DNA from: an uncultured Lachnoclostridium sp.
GTDB lineage: Bacteria > Bacillota > Clostridia > Lachnospirales > Lachnospiraceae
Direction: 5' to 3'
Assembly: GCA_948330435.1 (NCBI GenBank)
Contig: CAOJBY010000013.1
Location: 43,994 to 107,993, forward strand
Length of the DNA: 64,000 bases
Shown piece after piece: positions 15,617 to 24,919 of the stretch; within the stretch, counting starts at the first letter, position 1, and every line of letters starts with the position of its first letter. Made by a program: the position numbers and the translations under genes. Under the pieces are notes generated by a model. The model had not been told where the DNA came from, ran no database searches, and saw nothing but the letters and a program-made list of their open reading frames with translations.

Positions 15617-18256
15617 CTAATGAGCCTCGTACCAGTTACCTCCCTGCTTCATATCAATCTCAAGAGGAACCGAAAGCCTGGCCGCCCCGTGCATCTCCTC
15701 GGAAAGAATCTGCCTCACCTGCTCTACTTCTTCCAAATGAGTCTCCACCAGGAGCTCATCATGCACCTGCAATAACAGCCGGGAACGCAGTCCCTCTTCT
15801 TTTAATCTCTGATCCACACGGACCATGGCAATCTTAATAATATCCGCCGCCGTTCCCTGGATGGGTGCATTCATGGCAACCCGTTCTCCAAAGGATCTCT
15901 GCATAAAATTGGAGGATTTAAGCTCCGGCACCTGCCGCCTGCGGCCAAACATGGTGGTTACATAGCCTTTTTCTTTCGCATCTCTTACACAGCCATCCAG
16001 AAACTCCTTGATCTTCGGATAAGTCTCAAAATATTTCTGAATATACTCCCCCGCTTCTTTCCGGGTAATACTCAGATCCTGAGACAGCCCAAAGGAGCTG
16101 ATCCCATATACAATTCCAAAGTTCACGGCCTTGGCATTCCGCCGCTGAAGATCCGTCACCTCATCAAAGGGAATATGAAATACCTGAGAAGCCGTCAACC
16201 GGTGAATATCCTGAGCCTCCCGATATGCCTGAATCAGATTCTCATCCCCAGACATATGAGCCAGTACCCGAAGCTCAATCTGGGAATAGTCCGCATCCAA
16301 GAGAGTATATCCTTTCGCCGGAACAAACACCTTGCGAATCAGCCGCCCAAGTTCCATTCGGATAGGAATGTTCTGTAAATTAGGCTCCACACTGCTCAAA
16401 CGCCCCGTTGCCGTAATCGTCTGCTGAAAGGTGGTATGAATCCTCTGATCCGTTCCAATATAGGCTGCCAGCCCGTCCGCATAGGTGGATTTAAGCTTTG
16501 TAAGCTGCCGGTACTCCAGAATATGCGACACCACCGGATGCTCCGGTGCCAGCTTTTCCAACACATCCGCCGAGGTGGAATAGCCAGTCTTTGTCTTCTT
16601 TCCGCCTTTCATTCCCATTTTTTCAAATAAAATCACGCCAAGCTGCTTGGGAGAATTGATATTGAATTCTTCCCCTGCTTCCTGATAAATCTCTTTTTCC
16701 AGTTCCTCAATTCGAACTGCCAGAGCATCGCCATAGGTCTTAAGCTCCTCCGCTTCCACCCGGATGCCCGCCTGCTCCATGGAAAAGAGGGTAAATACCA
16801 GCGGCATCTCCATGGTCTCATAAAGCTCTTCCATGCCCTCTTCCCTGATTCGTGCCCGTATGGGCGAGAAAACCCCGTAAAGAACATAACTCAAATAGCC
16901 TGCATAGATTCGGAACTCCTCCAGCTTTTCCTCCATAACCTCGGAAAGCTTCTGCTTTCCAAAAAGTTCAGCTCTTGAGGGCACCGAAAGTTCCAGATAT
17001 TCCCCCGCCAGTTCTTCGCAGGAATAGCTGTCTTTCAGGGGATTCAGAAGATAGGCACCTATCTCCATATCCCAAAAAGCCGACGATGCCTTTACATCCA
17101 AAAACTTAAGCTGTTCCTTTAATCTCAGGCATACAATCTCTTTCACGCCTGCCAGAACCCTGGACAATCGTTCTGTAAGGACCCCTTTTGTAAAAAAGCC
17201 CTGTACCGGGAAAATATATACCTCCTGTGGCGACAATGCCAGAGAAAGTGCTAGTATCTCTCCACCCTCATGAATCAGTTCAAAGGCCAGACGCTCCTGC
17301 TTCTCCGCTTTCTCAAACAGATTTTCTGTCTCTGCCAGCTCCGTAACTATCCGGAAACCCTTTTCTATGGCTTCATTCGCCGGGGCTTCCACCGAGAAAC
17401 GGGACAGCATATTTTTAAACTCCAGTTCCTTGAAGATCTCATAAGCTTCCTTTGTATAAATGTCACTAAGCCTGGCCGTCTCCCAGTCATAATCGTAGTC
17501 ACAGTCAATGTTGATCGTTGCCAGTGTTTTGCTCATCTGGGCCATATCGTAATGATTCCGCAATGCTTCCTTTGCACGGTTGGGCGTGATCTCCTCCACA
17601 TGGGCATAGGCATTCTCAATACTTCCGTATTTTACAATGATATTGGTGGCTGTCTTCTCCCCAATCCCGGGAACACCGGGAATATTGTCGGAGGAATCGC
17701 CCATCAGTGCCTTTAATTCAATAATCTGCAGAGGCGTTACCTGATAGCGGTCAATTACATCCTGGGTATTGTAGTTCTCAATCTCCGTCACCCCGCCCTT
17801 TGTCTTGGGCATCCGAATGCGGATGTGCTCCGTGGCAAGCTGCAAGAGATCCCGGTCACCAGAAAGGACGATCACTTCCAGTCCCCTTTTCTCACTGCGT
17901 TTTGCTGTTGTTCCCAGAAGATCGTCCGCCTCAAGCCCTGCTTTTTCCATTGTCTGAATCCCCATGGCATGCAGTAGTCTCTTTAACACTGGCACCTGCT
18001 CATGAAGCTCCTCAGGCATAGGCTTTCTTGTTCCCTTGTAATCCGCATACATCTCATGGCGGAAAGTGGGTGCTTTCACGTCAAAGGCCACTGTGATATA
18101 GTCCGGCTTTTCCTCCTCCAGAACCTTAAACAGCGTATTCATAAAGCCGAAAATAGCATTCGTATGAAGTCCCTGGGAGTTGGTCAGATTCGTCACTCCG
18201 TAAAAAGCCCGGTTAATAATACTGTGTCCGTCAACAAGCAATATTTTTTCACTCAT
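15617..18256 (-). CDS. polA: DNA polymerase I
   Basis: 879 residues. Residues about 1-290 form the 5'-3' exonuclease (LLVDGHSIINRAFYG; YKGTRKPMP; GLEADDLLGT; GDSSDNIPGVPGIGEKTA). The middle 300-490 aligns with the 3'-5' exonuclease domain but lacks the D-x-E metal motif (RLAFELIHEGGEILA stands there), so proofreading should be absent, as in Bacillus and Thermus Pol I. Residues 500-879 form the polymerase with motif A DADYSQIELRVLAH, motif B RRNAKAVNFGIVYG and motif C QVHDELLVE. It fills repair gaps and removes RNA primers. It overlaps the upstream zinc-finger gene by 4 bp (ATGA) and leads into coaE. Confidence 0.97.
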   Translation of the reverse strand: MSEKILLVDGHSIINRAFYGVTNLTNSQGLHTNAIFGFMNTLFKVLEEEKPDYITVAFDVKAPTFRHEMYADYKGTRKPMPEELHEQVPVLKRLLHAMGIQTMEKAGLEADDLLGTTAKRSEKRGLEVIVLSGDRDLLQLATEHIRIRMPKTKGGVTEIENYNTQDVIDRYQVTPLQIIELKALMGDSSDNIPGVPGIGEKTATNIIVKYGSIENAYAHVEEITPNRAKEALRNHYDMAQMSKTLATINIDCDYDYDWETARLSDIYTKEAYEIFKELEFKNMLSRFSVEAPANEAIEKGFRIVTELAETENLFEKAEKQERLAFELIHEGGEILALSLALSPQEVYIFPVQGFFTKGVLTERLSRVLAGVKEIVCLRLKEQLKFLDVKASSAFWDMEIGAYLLNPLKDSYSCEELAGEYLELSVPSRAELFGKQKLSEVMEEKLEEFRIYAGYLSYVLYGVFSPIRARIREEGMEELYETMEMPLVFTLFSMEQAGIRVEAEELKTYGDALAVRIEELEKEIYQEAGEEFNINSPKQLGVILFEKMGMKGGKKTKTGYSTSADVLEKLAPEHPVVSHILEYRQLTKLKSTYADGLAAYIGTDQRIHTTFQQTITATGRLSSVEPNLQNIPIRMELGRLIRKVFVPAKGYTLLDADYSQIELRVLAHMSGDENLIQAYREAQDIHRLTASQVFHIPFDEVTDLQRRNAKAVNFGIVYGISSFGLSQDLSITRKEAGEYIQKYFETYPKIKEFLDGCVRDAKEKGYVTTMFGRRRQVPELKSSNFMQRSFGERVAMNAPIQGTAADIIKIAMVRVDQRLKEEGLRSRLLLQVHDELLVETHLEEVEQVRQILSEEMHGAARLSVPLEIDMKQGGNWYEAH

Positions 18257-18582
18257 ATTTTTAATATCTCCATTATCATAATTCCGGTCAACGCCGCCAT
18301 GGCAAGTACCTGGGATAGCACATAGTAAACATCAAAGATTTTTTTCCCTCGAATACGCATCTCGGAAGCGTGAAGGGATTCCTCCAAAAGATTGTGCATA
18401 TTCTGATCCTCGACACCCTCCTCCAACTGTGCAAGACCTGTATAGATGGTGTAATAGATCTCCAACTCCTCATAACAATCCTGACAAGTATGGACATGTG
18501 CCAGAAAGGTGCTTAATTCCTTGTCTGTCAGCTCTTTATTGATATATGGCATTACCATCTGTTCCGCTTCTTTACAGGTCAT
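18253..18582 (-). CDS. Membrane-anchored zinc-finger (anti-sigma-like) protein
   Basis: 109 residues. The ATG at 18582, with AAAGGAGCC about 9 bases upstream, is preferred to a start 42 bases earlier. Residues 1-40 form an HC2-type zinc finger: MTCKEAEQMVMPYINKEL, then HVHTCQDCYEEL (H-x3-C-x2-C). A helical stretch follows, and a single membrane segment ends the protein (VLSQVLAMAALTGIMIMEIL). Such proteins usually bind and hold an ECF sigma factor, but no sigma gene is nearby. Translationally coupled to polA. Its role there is unknown. Confidence 0.75.
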   Translation of the reverse strand: MTCKEAEQMVMPYINKELTDKELSTFLAHVHTCQDCYEELEIYYTIYTGLAQLEEGVEDQNMHNLLEESLHASEMRIRGKKIFDVYYVLSQVLAMAALTGIMIMEILKI

Positions 18583-18670
18583 AGGCTGGCTCCTTTCTGT
18601 GCATAAAGGGATTTCTTCAAACATTCTACCATCCTCATCTTTAAATTACAACCTTACTTTTCCCACAAAT

Positions 18671-18707
18671 AGGAACAGAGATACACCTTAAGCATATCTC
18701 TGTTCCT
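18671..18707. terminator. Hairpin after the rhamnose operon
   Basis: AGGAACAGAGATA pairs perfectly with TATCTCTGTTCCT (13 bp, 11-base loop). It lies 45 bp after the aldolase stop and before the zinc-finger gene. The following T-run is weak in either direction (CCTATTTGTG on the minus strand), so it may be a processing or stability hairpin rather than a strict terminator. Confidence 0.55.
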
Positions 18708-18752
18708 GTATTCGTCAAATATTTTCAAGAGAATAGAAAAACTATATATTTT

Positions 18753-19820
18753 CTACGCCTGTTTCTTCCGGTAGGACTCGGCCTCCCAATGAGTAATGAA
18801 ATAAGTTAACTCATCGGTCATTGGAAGAACTCCGCCAAATTTCTCTGCATAATATGCCACTTTCATGGCATCTGTCAAAAGAAGTTCTGCATTCTTAATC
18901 TCTTTCTCACTCTGGCAAAGGGCAAAGGCACCTACATTCTGCAACAGAACAATCTTCGGGTAGTCTCCCTCTTTTTCCTTAAACTGGTTAAGTGCCGTGT
19001 CCAGATTCTCATCCCGTCCCACGAACAACGGAAATGCACCGCAGTATACTATATGATCCGGTGTAAAGGGCTTAAGAAGCGTCTCTGCATTCTCTTTGCT
19101 GCTTACAAAATGAACGGCTTCACGAATAGGCAGGAACTCTGCCACCCGACCGGTAATAGCATGAAGTTTGACCGTTAACTCGTCCTTTCCTTCTGTGCGG
19201 ACATAAGCTTCCAGCTTATCAATCACATCATTCAGAATTCCGTCTATTTCCTCCGTGGTCTCCCCTGCAATAAAGATACCATGGTTTTGAAGAAGCACTA
19301 CCTGTACCTCCTGCCCCCGTTCCTCACGGTAAATCTTCATAGCCTCATTACAAAGCTTTCCGAGGGTATAGCCTGGGCGGCAAATAGGTATCCAAATCAT
19401 CTGAGAGCCTAAAATCTCTTTCGCCAGTTCCTCACCCCCCTGGGAGCAGGTCAAACCATTAATCAATGCCGGATGAATATGAAGTACATAAGTCTGCGGA
19501 AACAGGCTGTGAAGCAATGCCTCCACACTTGGCCGTTTGCTTAAATCCTCGTCGCAGCGAGCATCCATTACATCCTTAAGAAAAGCCGCCTCCCTTGCCG
19601 CATCCTCTGCAGGATAATCTTTCTCCATCAGAGCTGTAAGCCTGGCAATATCCATAGCCACAAAGCCGTCTGCCATAATGGTTCCCAGGCTGGTTCCGGA
19701 GCATTTCACATAGAGCACCCCATCCTTTTTATAGGAGGTATTGCCGCCGCCAGCCAAAACCAAATCCGGATTTTTTCCATGCTTATTTGACATTTCTACT
19801 AACTTCGTTAAATCTACCAT
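18753..19820 (-). CDS. Rhamnulose-1-phosphate aldolase-type class II aldolase
   Basis: 355 residues of the class II aldolase/adducin superfamily. Early motifs are LAGGGNTSYK and VKCSGTSLGTI (phosphate-binding glycine loops), then LHIHPALING (metal histidines), PGYTLGKL and LLQNHGIFIAGETTEEI (third histidine). It is longer than the 274-residue E. coli RhaD and looks like the aldolase half of the bifunctional RhaE/YuxG enzymes without the dehydrogenase half. Directly downstream of rhamnulokinase, it should split L-rhamnulose 1-phosphate into dihydroxyacetone phosphate and L-lactaldehyde. Its leader carries two tandem Repeat A ends, and the ribosome site GGAGAACG follows them. Confidence 0.8.
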   Translation of the reverse strand: MVDLTKLVEMSNKHGKNPDLVLAGGGNTSYKKDGVLYVKCSGTSLGTIMADGFVAMDIARLTALMEKDYPAEDAAREAAFLKDVMDARCDEDLSKRPSVEALLHSLFPQTYVLHIHPALINGLTCSQGGEELAKEILGSQMIWIPICRPGYTLGKLCNEAMKIYREERGQEVQVVLLQNHGIFIAGETTEEIDGILNDVIDKLEAYVRTEGKDELTVKLHAITGRVAEFLPIREAVHFVSSKENAETLLKPFTPDHIVYCGAFPLFVGRDENLDTALNQFKEKEGDYPKIVLLQNVGAFALCQSEKEIKNAELLLTDAMKVAYYAEKFGGVLPMTDELTYFITHWEAESYRKKQA

Positions 19821-19829
19821 GATCGTTCT

Positions 19830-19868
19830 CCTATTCCAGTTCCGTAATTTCTATTCCAGTTCCGCAGA
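19830..19868 (-). repeat. Tandem Repeat A end motifs before the aldolase gene
   Basis: The minus strand has GCGGAACTGGAATAG followed at once by AAATTACGGAACTGGAATAG and then GAGAACGATC before the ATG. Both are the 3' end of Repeat A, without the hairpin body, in gene orientation. Confidence 0.7.
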
Positions 19869-19888
19869 ATCCAATCCCATCATTCCCT

Positions 19889-21295
19889 TTATGCCTGAAA
19901 AGAGCGTACTTCAAAGGAATTCCGAATACACACTCTGGCATCCCAGATGTCTTTAAGTTCCCCGGCCGCAATCATCTGTGCCGCAAGATTGCCAAGAGCC
20001 GTAGCCTCTCCCGGTCCTGCCAAGACTTCTTTCTTTGTATAACGGGCTGTCAGTTCATTCAGATAGTCCGCATTGGAGCCTCCGCCCACTACATGAATCT
20101 TCTCATATCTCTTGCCTGTCAGTTCCTCAATCTCCCGCACTGTCTCCCCATAGCTGCGGGCCAGGTTCTGATAAATCACCGTAGCCAATTCTCCCGGACT
20201 CTCAGGCACCCTCTCACCATGCTTCCGGCAATAATCCTGAATGGCTTCGATCATACTGTCCGGTGCCAGGAAGCTTCCATCGTTCACATCAATCACTGCT
20301 GGAAAATCTGAAACCTTCTCCGCCATCTCGCAAAGCTCTGCATAGCTATACTTCTTAGGAAGTTCCTTTCGCACAGACTGAATCATCCACAGCCCCATAA
20401 TATTCTTCAAGAACCGGAAACGATAGTTCACACCGCCCTCATTGGTAAAATTCGCCCTGCGGCTCTCTTCCCTGCAATCCGCTTCCTTTAGTTCTGTTCC
20501 CATCAATGACCAGGTGCCGGAACTGATGTAGATCACATCCTCCTCCGTAGAGGGAACTGCCAGAACTGCAGAAGCCGTATCATGGGTGGCCGGTTGCATC
20601 ACCGTACAAGAGAATCCTACCTCTTCTTCCACCTCTTTTTTTAAGGGTCCTACCACCGTGCCCGGGAGGCTAATAGGCCCGAAGATTTCCTTTTTATAGC
20701 CCAAACGCTCAATCAATTCATAGTCCCAGTCCTTTGTTACGGGACTTACAAGCTGACCCGAGGTGGCATTGGTATACTCCGTCTTTGCCACACCCGTCAG
20801 CAGATAATGAAAATAATCCGGGAGCATCAAAAGCTGCTCCGCCTCTTCCATCAGCTCCGGCTGCTGTTCTTTTACGGCCATCAGCTGGTAAATGGTATTG
20901 AAAATCTGCTTCTGGATTCCCGTTCTTGCATACAATTCCTCCGGAGAAATAAGTTCATAGACCTTGTCGTCCATGCCCTCCGTCCGCTTGTCCCGATAGC
21001 CTACCGCTTCTCCCAGGCGTTCTCCGTTCTTGTTAAGAAGAACATAATCCACCGCCCAGGTGTCCACACCCATACTTACCGGAATTTTCCCAAGTTCCCT
21101 GCAGCGTTTCATTCCGGCCTTAATTTCTTCAAACAGACCATCCGCCTCCCAGCACAAATGCCCGTTTTTCGGCTTCATGCCATTGTCAAAGCGGTAGATC
21201 TCCTCCAAAACCATTTTCCCATCTTCAAGATGACCCAGAATATGGCGTCCACTGGAGGCCCCGATATCAACTGCCAGATAATAGGTGTTGCTCAT
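19889..21295 (-). CDS. rhaB: Rhamnulokinase
   Basis: 468 residues of the FGGY carbohydrate kinase family. The N-terminal phosphate loop is AVDIGASSGRHILGHLEDG, the RhaB-specific version (ASSGR). Further on are GVDTWAVDYVLL, the catalytic region DTASAVLAVP and the C-terminal nucleotide site HVVGGGSNADYLNELTA. The enzyme uses ATP to make L-rhamnulose 1-phosphate. Upstream is the sugar importer, downstream the aldolase. Its leader contains two overlapping hairpins that cannot form together (21315-21391), just before AAAAAAGGAGAAAA, which hints at control of its expression relative to the binding protein. Confidence 0.93.
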   Translation of the reverse strand: MSNTYYLAVDIGASSGRHILGHLEDGKMVLEEIYRFDNGMKPKNGHLCWEADGLFEEIKAGMKRCRELGKIPVSMGVDTWAVDYVLLNKNGERLGEAVGYRDKRTEGMDDKVYELISPEELYARTGIQKQIFNTIYQLMAVKEQQPELMEEAEQLLMLPDYFHYLLTGVAKTEYTNATSGQLVSPVTKDWDYELIERLGYKKEIFGPISLPGTVVGPLKKEVEEEVGFSCTVMQPATHDTASAVLAVPSTEEDVIYISSGTWSLMGTELKEADCREESRRANFTNEGGVNYRFRFLKNIMGLWMIQSVRKELPKKYSYAELCEMAEKVSDFPAVIDVNDGSFLAPDSMIEAIQDYCRKHGERVPESPGELATVIYQNLARSYGETVREIEELTGKRYEKIHVVGGGSNADYLNELTARYTKKEVLAGPGEATALGNLAAQMIAAGELKDIWDARVCIRNSFEVRSFQA

Positions 21296-21314
21296 ACTTT
21301 TTCTCCTTTTTTAA

Positions 21315-21391
21315 CCAGTGCATCATCAAACCTGGTTCCTTCAAGATTCCCGTAATGATACACTGGGGGACTGCAGGTGCAGTCCCCCAGT
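21315..21391 (-). promoter_or_regulatory. Mutually exclusive hairpins between the binding-protein gene and rhaB
   Basis: Hairpin 1 (21391-21362 on the minus strand) is a perfect 13-bp stem, ACTGGGGGACTGC with GCAGTCCCCCAGT, closing a 4-base loop. Hairpin 2 pairs CCAGTGTATCAT (21366-21355) with ATGATGCACTGG (21326-21315), one G-U/mismatch position. They share bases 21362-21366. Hairpin 1 lies 23 bp after the binding-protein stop and has no clear T-run; hairpin 2 ends just before the rhaB ribosome site. It could be a 3'-end stabiliser, a partial terminator or a translational switch. Confidence 0.6.
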
Positions 21392-21413
21392 ATTCTTATA
21401 ATCTTTTTTAATC

Positions 21414-22622
21414 TTACAGCTTGCTGATCCACTCAGACATGTTGCCCTTGTAGAAAATGTACGGTGTGCCAGCCAGAACGAAAGTTCCATCGCCCTGGGT
21501 ATATACAGTATAATCTTCCTCAGCATAGTCACGGAAAGCAGCCATGGTGAAAGTCTCACCGTCTGTTCCTGCCCAGCCATTGGTCAGAGCAGCGTCAATT
21601 GCAGCACCTGCTACAGCACCAAGATGAATAACATCCCACAGCATCATGTAGGGGCATACGGATGCGAATGCATCATCCTCTGCTGCGTTGGGCATAAAGG
21701 ACTGCATCTCGGAAGGAAGTCCAAGACCTGTCAGCTTGATGTCGCTGTTTGCTCCCTTAAGAACCTGTCCTGCTGCTGCGATACCAACAGTAGTCGGGGA
21801 AATGATACAGTCAACCTTATCCTCTGCTACGAAAGCATTTGCCTGAGTTGTAGACTCAACCGGGTCGTCATTTCCGTACTTCTTGTCAAGTTCGGGGCTA
21901 ACCTTACCCTTGTACATATCCTTTGCCAGCTCTGTCTCCATAGCTGCAATCCAGCTATTCTGAACCGGAGTATCGATACCTGCGGAAAGAACGCCGAGAA
22001 CGATCTCGTCACCTGAGTAGCTTCCAAGCTGCTCTGCCACAACCTCTTCCATAGTCTTATCTTCCGGATAATCTACGCCAAGAGTAATCAGAACGGCTGC
22101 CTGTACCAGATAAGATCCGATATCCTGTACCTCTGCCTGATTGATATGAGCCAGACGATAGTCTACACTTGCCTCAGAGTCGATGGAAACGATGGGGATT
22201 CCGGCATCTTTTGCTTTCTGGAAAATCTCATCATATCCGGTATCTCCGTTGGTGGAAATAACGATAGAAGCAACACCCTGGGTAATCAACTCGTCAAGCA
22301 TCTGAACCTGAGCTGCTACGGTTGTCTCAGCCGGGCTGTCGTACTCGGTCTCATAACCAAGTGCATTCATGTACTCGCTGTAGCCTTCATACATCAAATC
22401 GCCAAACTTATTGCCGGTGGATTTGAACATAAATACATGCTTTCCGCCTTCTGCAGCCGGTGCCGCCGGAGCTTCTGCCTCTGCATCGTCTCCGCCTGTC
22501 TCGGCAGGAGCCTCTGTTGCCGGCGCATCAGTTGCCGGTGCTTCTGTTTCCTTGGAACCGCAGGCAGCAAGTCCTGCAATCATGCTCACACTGAGCATCA
22601 GAGCTAAAATCTTTTTCATCAT
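21414..22622 (-). CDS. Rhamnose-type sugar ABC transporter, substrate-binding lipoprotein
   Basis: 402 residues. A lipoprotein signal peptide (SMIAGLAACGSKE; lipid-modified Cys at about residue 21) is followed by a low-complexity Ala/Glu/Pro linker to about residue 60 and a periplasmic-binding-protein type 1 domain of the LsrB/RhaS kind (SIVISTNGDTGYDEIFQKA, IPIVSIDSEASVDYR, TGLGLPSEMQSFMPN). It would deliver sugar to the two permeases upstream in the operon. Rhamnose is inferred from the kinase and aldolase that follow; the protein itself only shows a sugar/autoinducer-type fold. Strong expression is likely, as the 3' end is capped by a stable hairpin. Confidence 0.87.
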   Translation of the reverse strand: MMKKILALMLSVSMIAGLAACGSKETEAPATDAPATEAPAETGGDDAEAEAPAAPAAEGGKHVFMFKSTGNKFGDLMYEGYSEYMNALGYETEYDSPAETTVAAQVQMLDELITQGVASIVISTNGDTGYDEIFQKAKDAGIPIVSIDSEASVDYRLAHINQAEVQDIGSYLVQAAVLITLGVDYPEDKTMEEVVAEQLGSYSGDEIVLGVLSAGIDTPVQNSWIAAMETELAKDMYKGKVSPELDKKYGNDDPVESTTQANAFVAEDKVDCIISPTTVGIAAAGQVLKGANSDIKLTGLGLPSEMQSFMPNAAEDDAFASVCPYMMLWDVIHLGAVAGAAIDAALTNGWAGTDGETFTMAAFRDYAEEDYTVYTQGDGTFVLAGTPYIFYKGNMSEWISKL

Positions 22623-22697
22623 AATGAAATATCCTCCTTTTATTTTTGCTTGATAGTTCTATATATACGGGGCGCTCTAAACCCCGGATATACCTGC

Positions 22698-23939
22698 TTA
22701 TGAAAATCTTTCTTTATTCTTTCTGGCATTCTCTTGAAGCTCCGCTTTCATCTGTGTGGTCTTTTCCTTACAGGTATTCTGTAAAGCAGCAATTCTCTCC
22801 TCGGCCTTGCGGATCTTGCCGTCCGGATCACCGGTCTTCTTAAGCCTTGCAATCTCGGCCTTAAGCTCTCTCACCTCTGCGGCCGTCTTTACATTGAGTG
22901 CTTCAATGTTCTTATTGTTCTTATACAGGACTTTAAGCTTCACATCCGCAATGAGCTGCCGGTTCACGCTGGGAATCAATACGGCAATCAGAAGCACAAT
23001 ACCGGTTACAATCTTCCGGGTATTGGCATCCACGCCGATCAGACCAAGCGTATACAGCAGGAACGCCATAATAAATGTGGAGATAAAAGGTCCGTACACC
23101 TTACCTTTACCGCCGTTGGTGGACACGCCGCCCAGTACGCAGATAGCAATGGTATCCATCTCATAACCCGTACCCATGGAGGAGGAAAGTCCACCGCCCA
23201 TACGTCCCACGAAGAAAATAGAACCGATTCCTGCCATCACACCCATTAAGATAAATACAATAAGCTTTACCCGTTCTACCCGGATGCCGGAATACTGAGC
23301 CGTAACCGGGTTATTTCCCACAATATACAGCTTCCGCCCAAAGGTGGACCGATGCAGGATAAAGTAGAAAATCACGGTGATGATGATATATAACACCATA
23401 CAAATGGGGAAGATCCACCAGTTTCTCCAGCCTATGGCATTGTAGAAAGCCGGGAAATTCTTCAGAGAATTCACATCCAGGATAATCTCTACAATTCCAC
23501 GAAACAGCATGGAGGTGGAAATGGTTACAATAACCGCAGGCATCTTCACATATCCTACCAGAACGCCATTGAACGCTCCGCAGACTGCTCCCGTAAGGAT
23601 ACCGGCCAGTACTGCCACAACGGCCGGAGCCCCGTTCTGGTACAAAAGGCCCGTCGTCATACCGGAAAGAATCATGTTGGAAGCAATGGATACGTCGATA
23701 TCCCCAAGCATCAGCACAAACACCATACCCATTACCATGGGCGACAGGTCAAGTCCGGATTGAATGATGGACTGGATGGTGCCGATGTTAAAATACAATC
23801 CCGGTCTGGCAATTGCCAGAATCAGATTAATCAGAATCAATATGTAAACCAGGATCATTTCCCATTTTACCAGAAACTTGCTTAATTGAAAACCCTCTTT
23901 GACAGTCAGATCTCTGACCGCTGCTTTATTCTCAGCCAT
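22698..23939 (-). CDS. Sugar ABC transporter permease with C-terminal coiled coil
   Basis: 413 residues. Residues about 25-330 match the RbsC/LsrC permease family, with 8-10 membrane segments and the conserved loop GGVSTNGGKGKVYGPFISTF. The last 80 or so residues are an unusual cytoplasmic extension rich in Glu, Lys and Arg with heptad spacing (AAEVRELKAEIARLKK; KIRKAEERIAALQNTCKEK), predicted by eye to be a coiled coil. Typical permeases of this family end near residue 330. It forms the membrane channel with the second permease. It begins with the last base of the preceding gene (stop/start overlap at 23939). Confidence 0.9.
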   Translation of the reverse strand: MAENKAAVRDLTVKEGFQLSKFLVKWEMILVYILILINLILAIARPGLYFNIGTIQSIIQSGLDLSPMVMGMVFVLMLGDIDVSIASNMILSGMTTGLLYQNGAPAVVAVLAGILTGAVCGAFNGVLVGYVKMPAVIVTISTSMLFRGIVEIILDVNSLKNFPAFYNAIGWRNWWIFPICMVLYIIITVIFYFILHRSTFGRKLYIVGNNPVTAQYSGIRVERVKLIVFILMGVMAGIGSIFFVGRMGGGLSSSMGTGYEMDTIAICVLGGVSTNGGKGKVYGPFISTFIMAFLLYTLGLIGVDANTRKIVTGIVLLIAVLIPSVNRQLIADVKLKVLYKNNKNIEALNVKTAAEVRELKAEIARLKKTGDPDGKIRKAEERIAALQNTCKEKTTQMKAELQENARKNKERFS

Positions 23940-24919
23940 TAGAGCAGTGCCCCCCTTTCTTTCAGGAAACGCTTCTCAGAAGAGCGTGTCATTGCAATAT
24001 TCAGGAATACGGCTGCAATAATGATAGCACCCTGTAGAGCTTTCTGCCATACGGAAAGACCTGGAAGCAGACTGATAAACTGGGTAATCACGCTCATCAT
24101 CAGCCATCCAATGAATACGCCGTCCACGGTTCCCCGGCCTCCTGTGATGCTGACACCGCCTAAGATGCAGATAGCAATGGCCTGCAGCTCATAGCCGTCA
24201 CCGATGGTATAGGTACACATTGCATAGTTGGCCGTATAAAGCATACCGGAGATACCTGCCAATGCACCGCAGATAACAAATGCCAGGAAGCGAATCCTTG
24301 CTTCCTTAATACCTGCAACCTTTGCGGACTCCACATTGGTTCCGATTGCATAGATACGTCTGCCCGTGGTCCGGTAATTCAGATACCAGGCTGCAGCGAG
24401 AAAGACAATGGCCGCAATCCAGAGAATGCTTGGAACTCCAAGAATCTGCTTGCCTGCCCAAGCCTGGTAGCCCTCGGAAATCTGATGGGGGAACCACCAG
24501 TTGCCGCCGCTTAAAAGGAACGCAAAGCCTCTGTAAATATACATAGTACCCAGTGTGGCAATCATGGGAACCACCTTTAAATAACCAACCACAAAGCCGT
24601 TAAAGGCTCCGCAGACAATTCCAATCGCAAGGCTTAAAAGCACCCACACGATATTGTGAATCTCCATATGACTGCTCATCAGGGAGGTGCAGACCACGCC
24701 AGACAATGCCAGTATGGAACCCACCGACAGGTCAATGCCGCCTGTCACCAGAACCACCATCATGCCCACAGCCAGAAAAACGTAAACCGCATTATTCCGC
24801 AGCATGGAAATAATGGTATTCAGGGAAAACATGGATGGTGTAATGATTCCTGCCAGAACCAAAAGTCCAATCAGGCCAAATACAAGGCCGATGTTACGGT
24901 ATCCAAATATTTTTTTCAT
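23939..24919 (-). CDS. Sugar ABC transporter permease (second subunit)
   Basis: 326 residues of the RbsC/LsrC/RhaP family with about 8-10 membrane segments. Signatures: GGIDLSVGSILALSG at about residue 60, ATLGTMYIYRGFAFLLSGG near 125, and the loop GGVSITGGRGTVDGVFIGWL near 255. It pairs with the 413-residue permease. Its ATG overlaps the end of the ATPase gene (ATGA type), which indicates translational coupling. Confidence 0.92.
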   Translation of the reverse strand: MKKIFGYRNIGLVFGLIGLLVLAGIITPSMFSLNTIISMLRNNAVYVFLAVGMMVVLVTGGIDLSVGSILALSGVVCTSLMSSHMEIHNIVWVLLSLAIGIVCGAFNGFVVGYLKVVPMIATLGTMYIYRGFAFLLSGGNWWFPHQISEGYQAWAGKQILGVPSILWIAAIVFLAAAWYLNYRTTGRRIYAIGTNVESAKVAGIKEARIRFLAFVICGALAGISGMLYTANYAMCTYTIGDGYELQAIAICILGGVSITGGRGTVDGVFIGWLMMSVITQFISLLPGLSVWQKALQGAIIIAAVFLNIAMTRSSEKRFLKERGALL

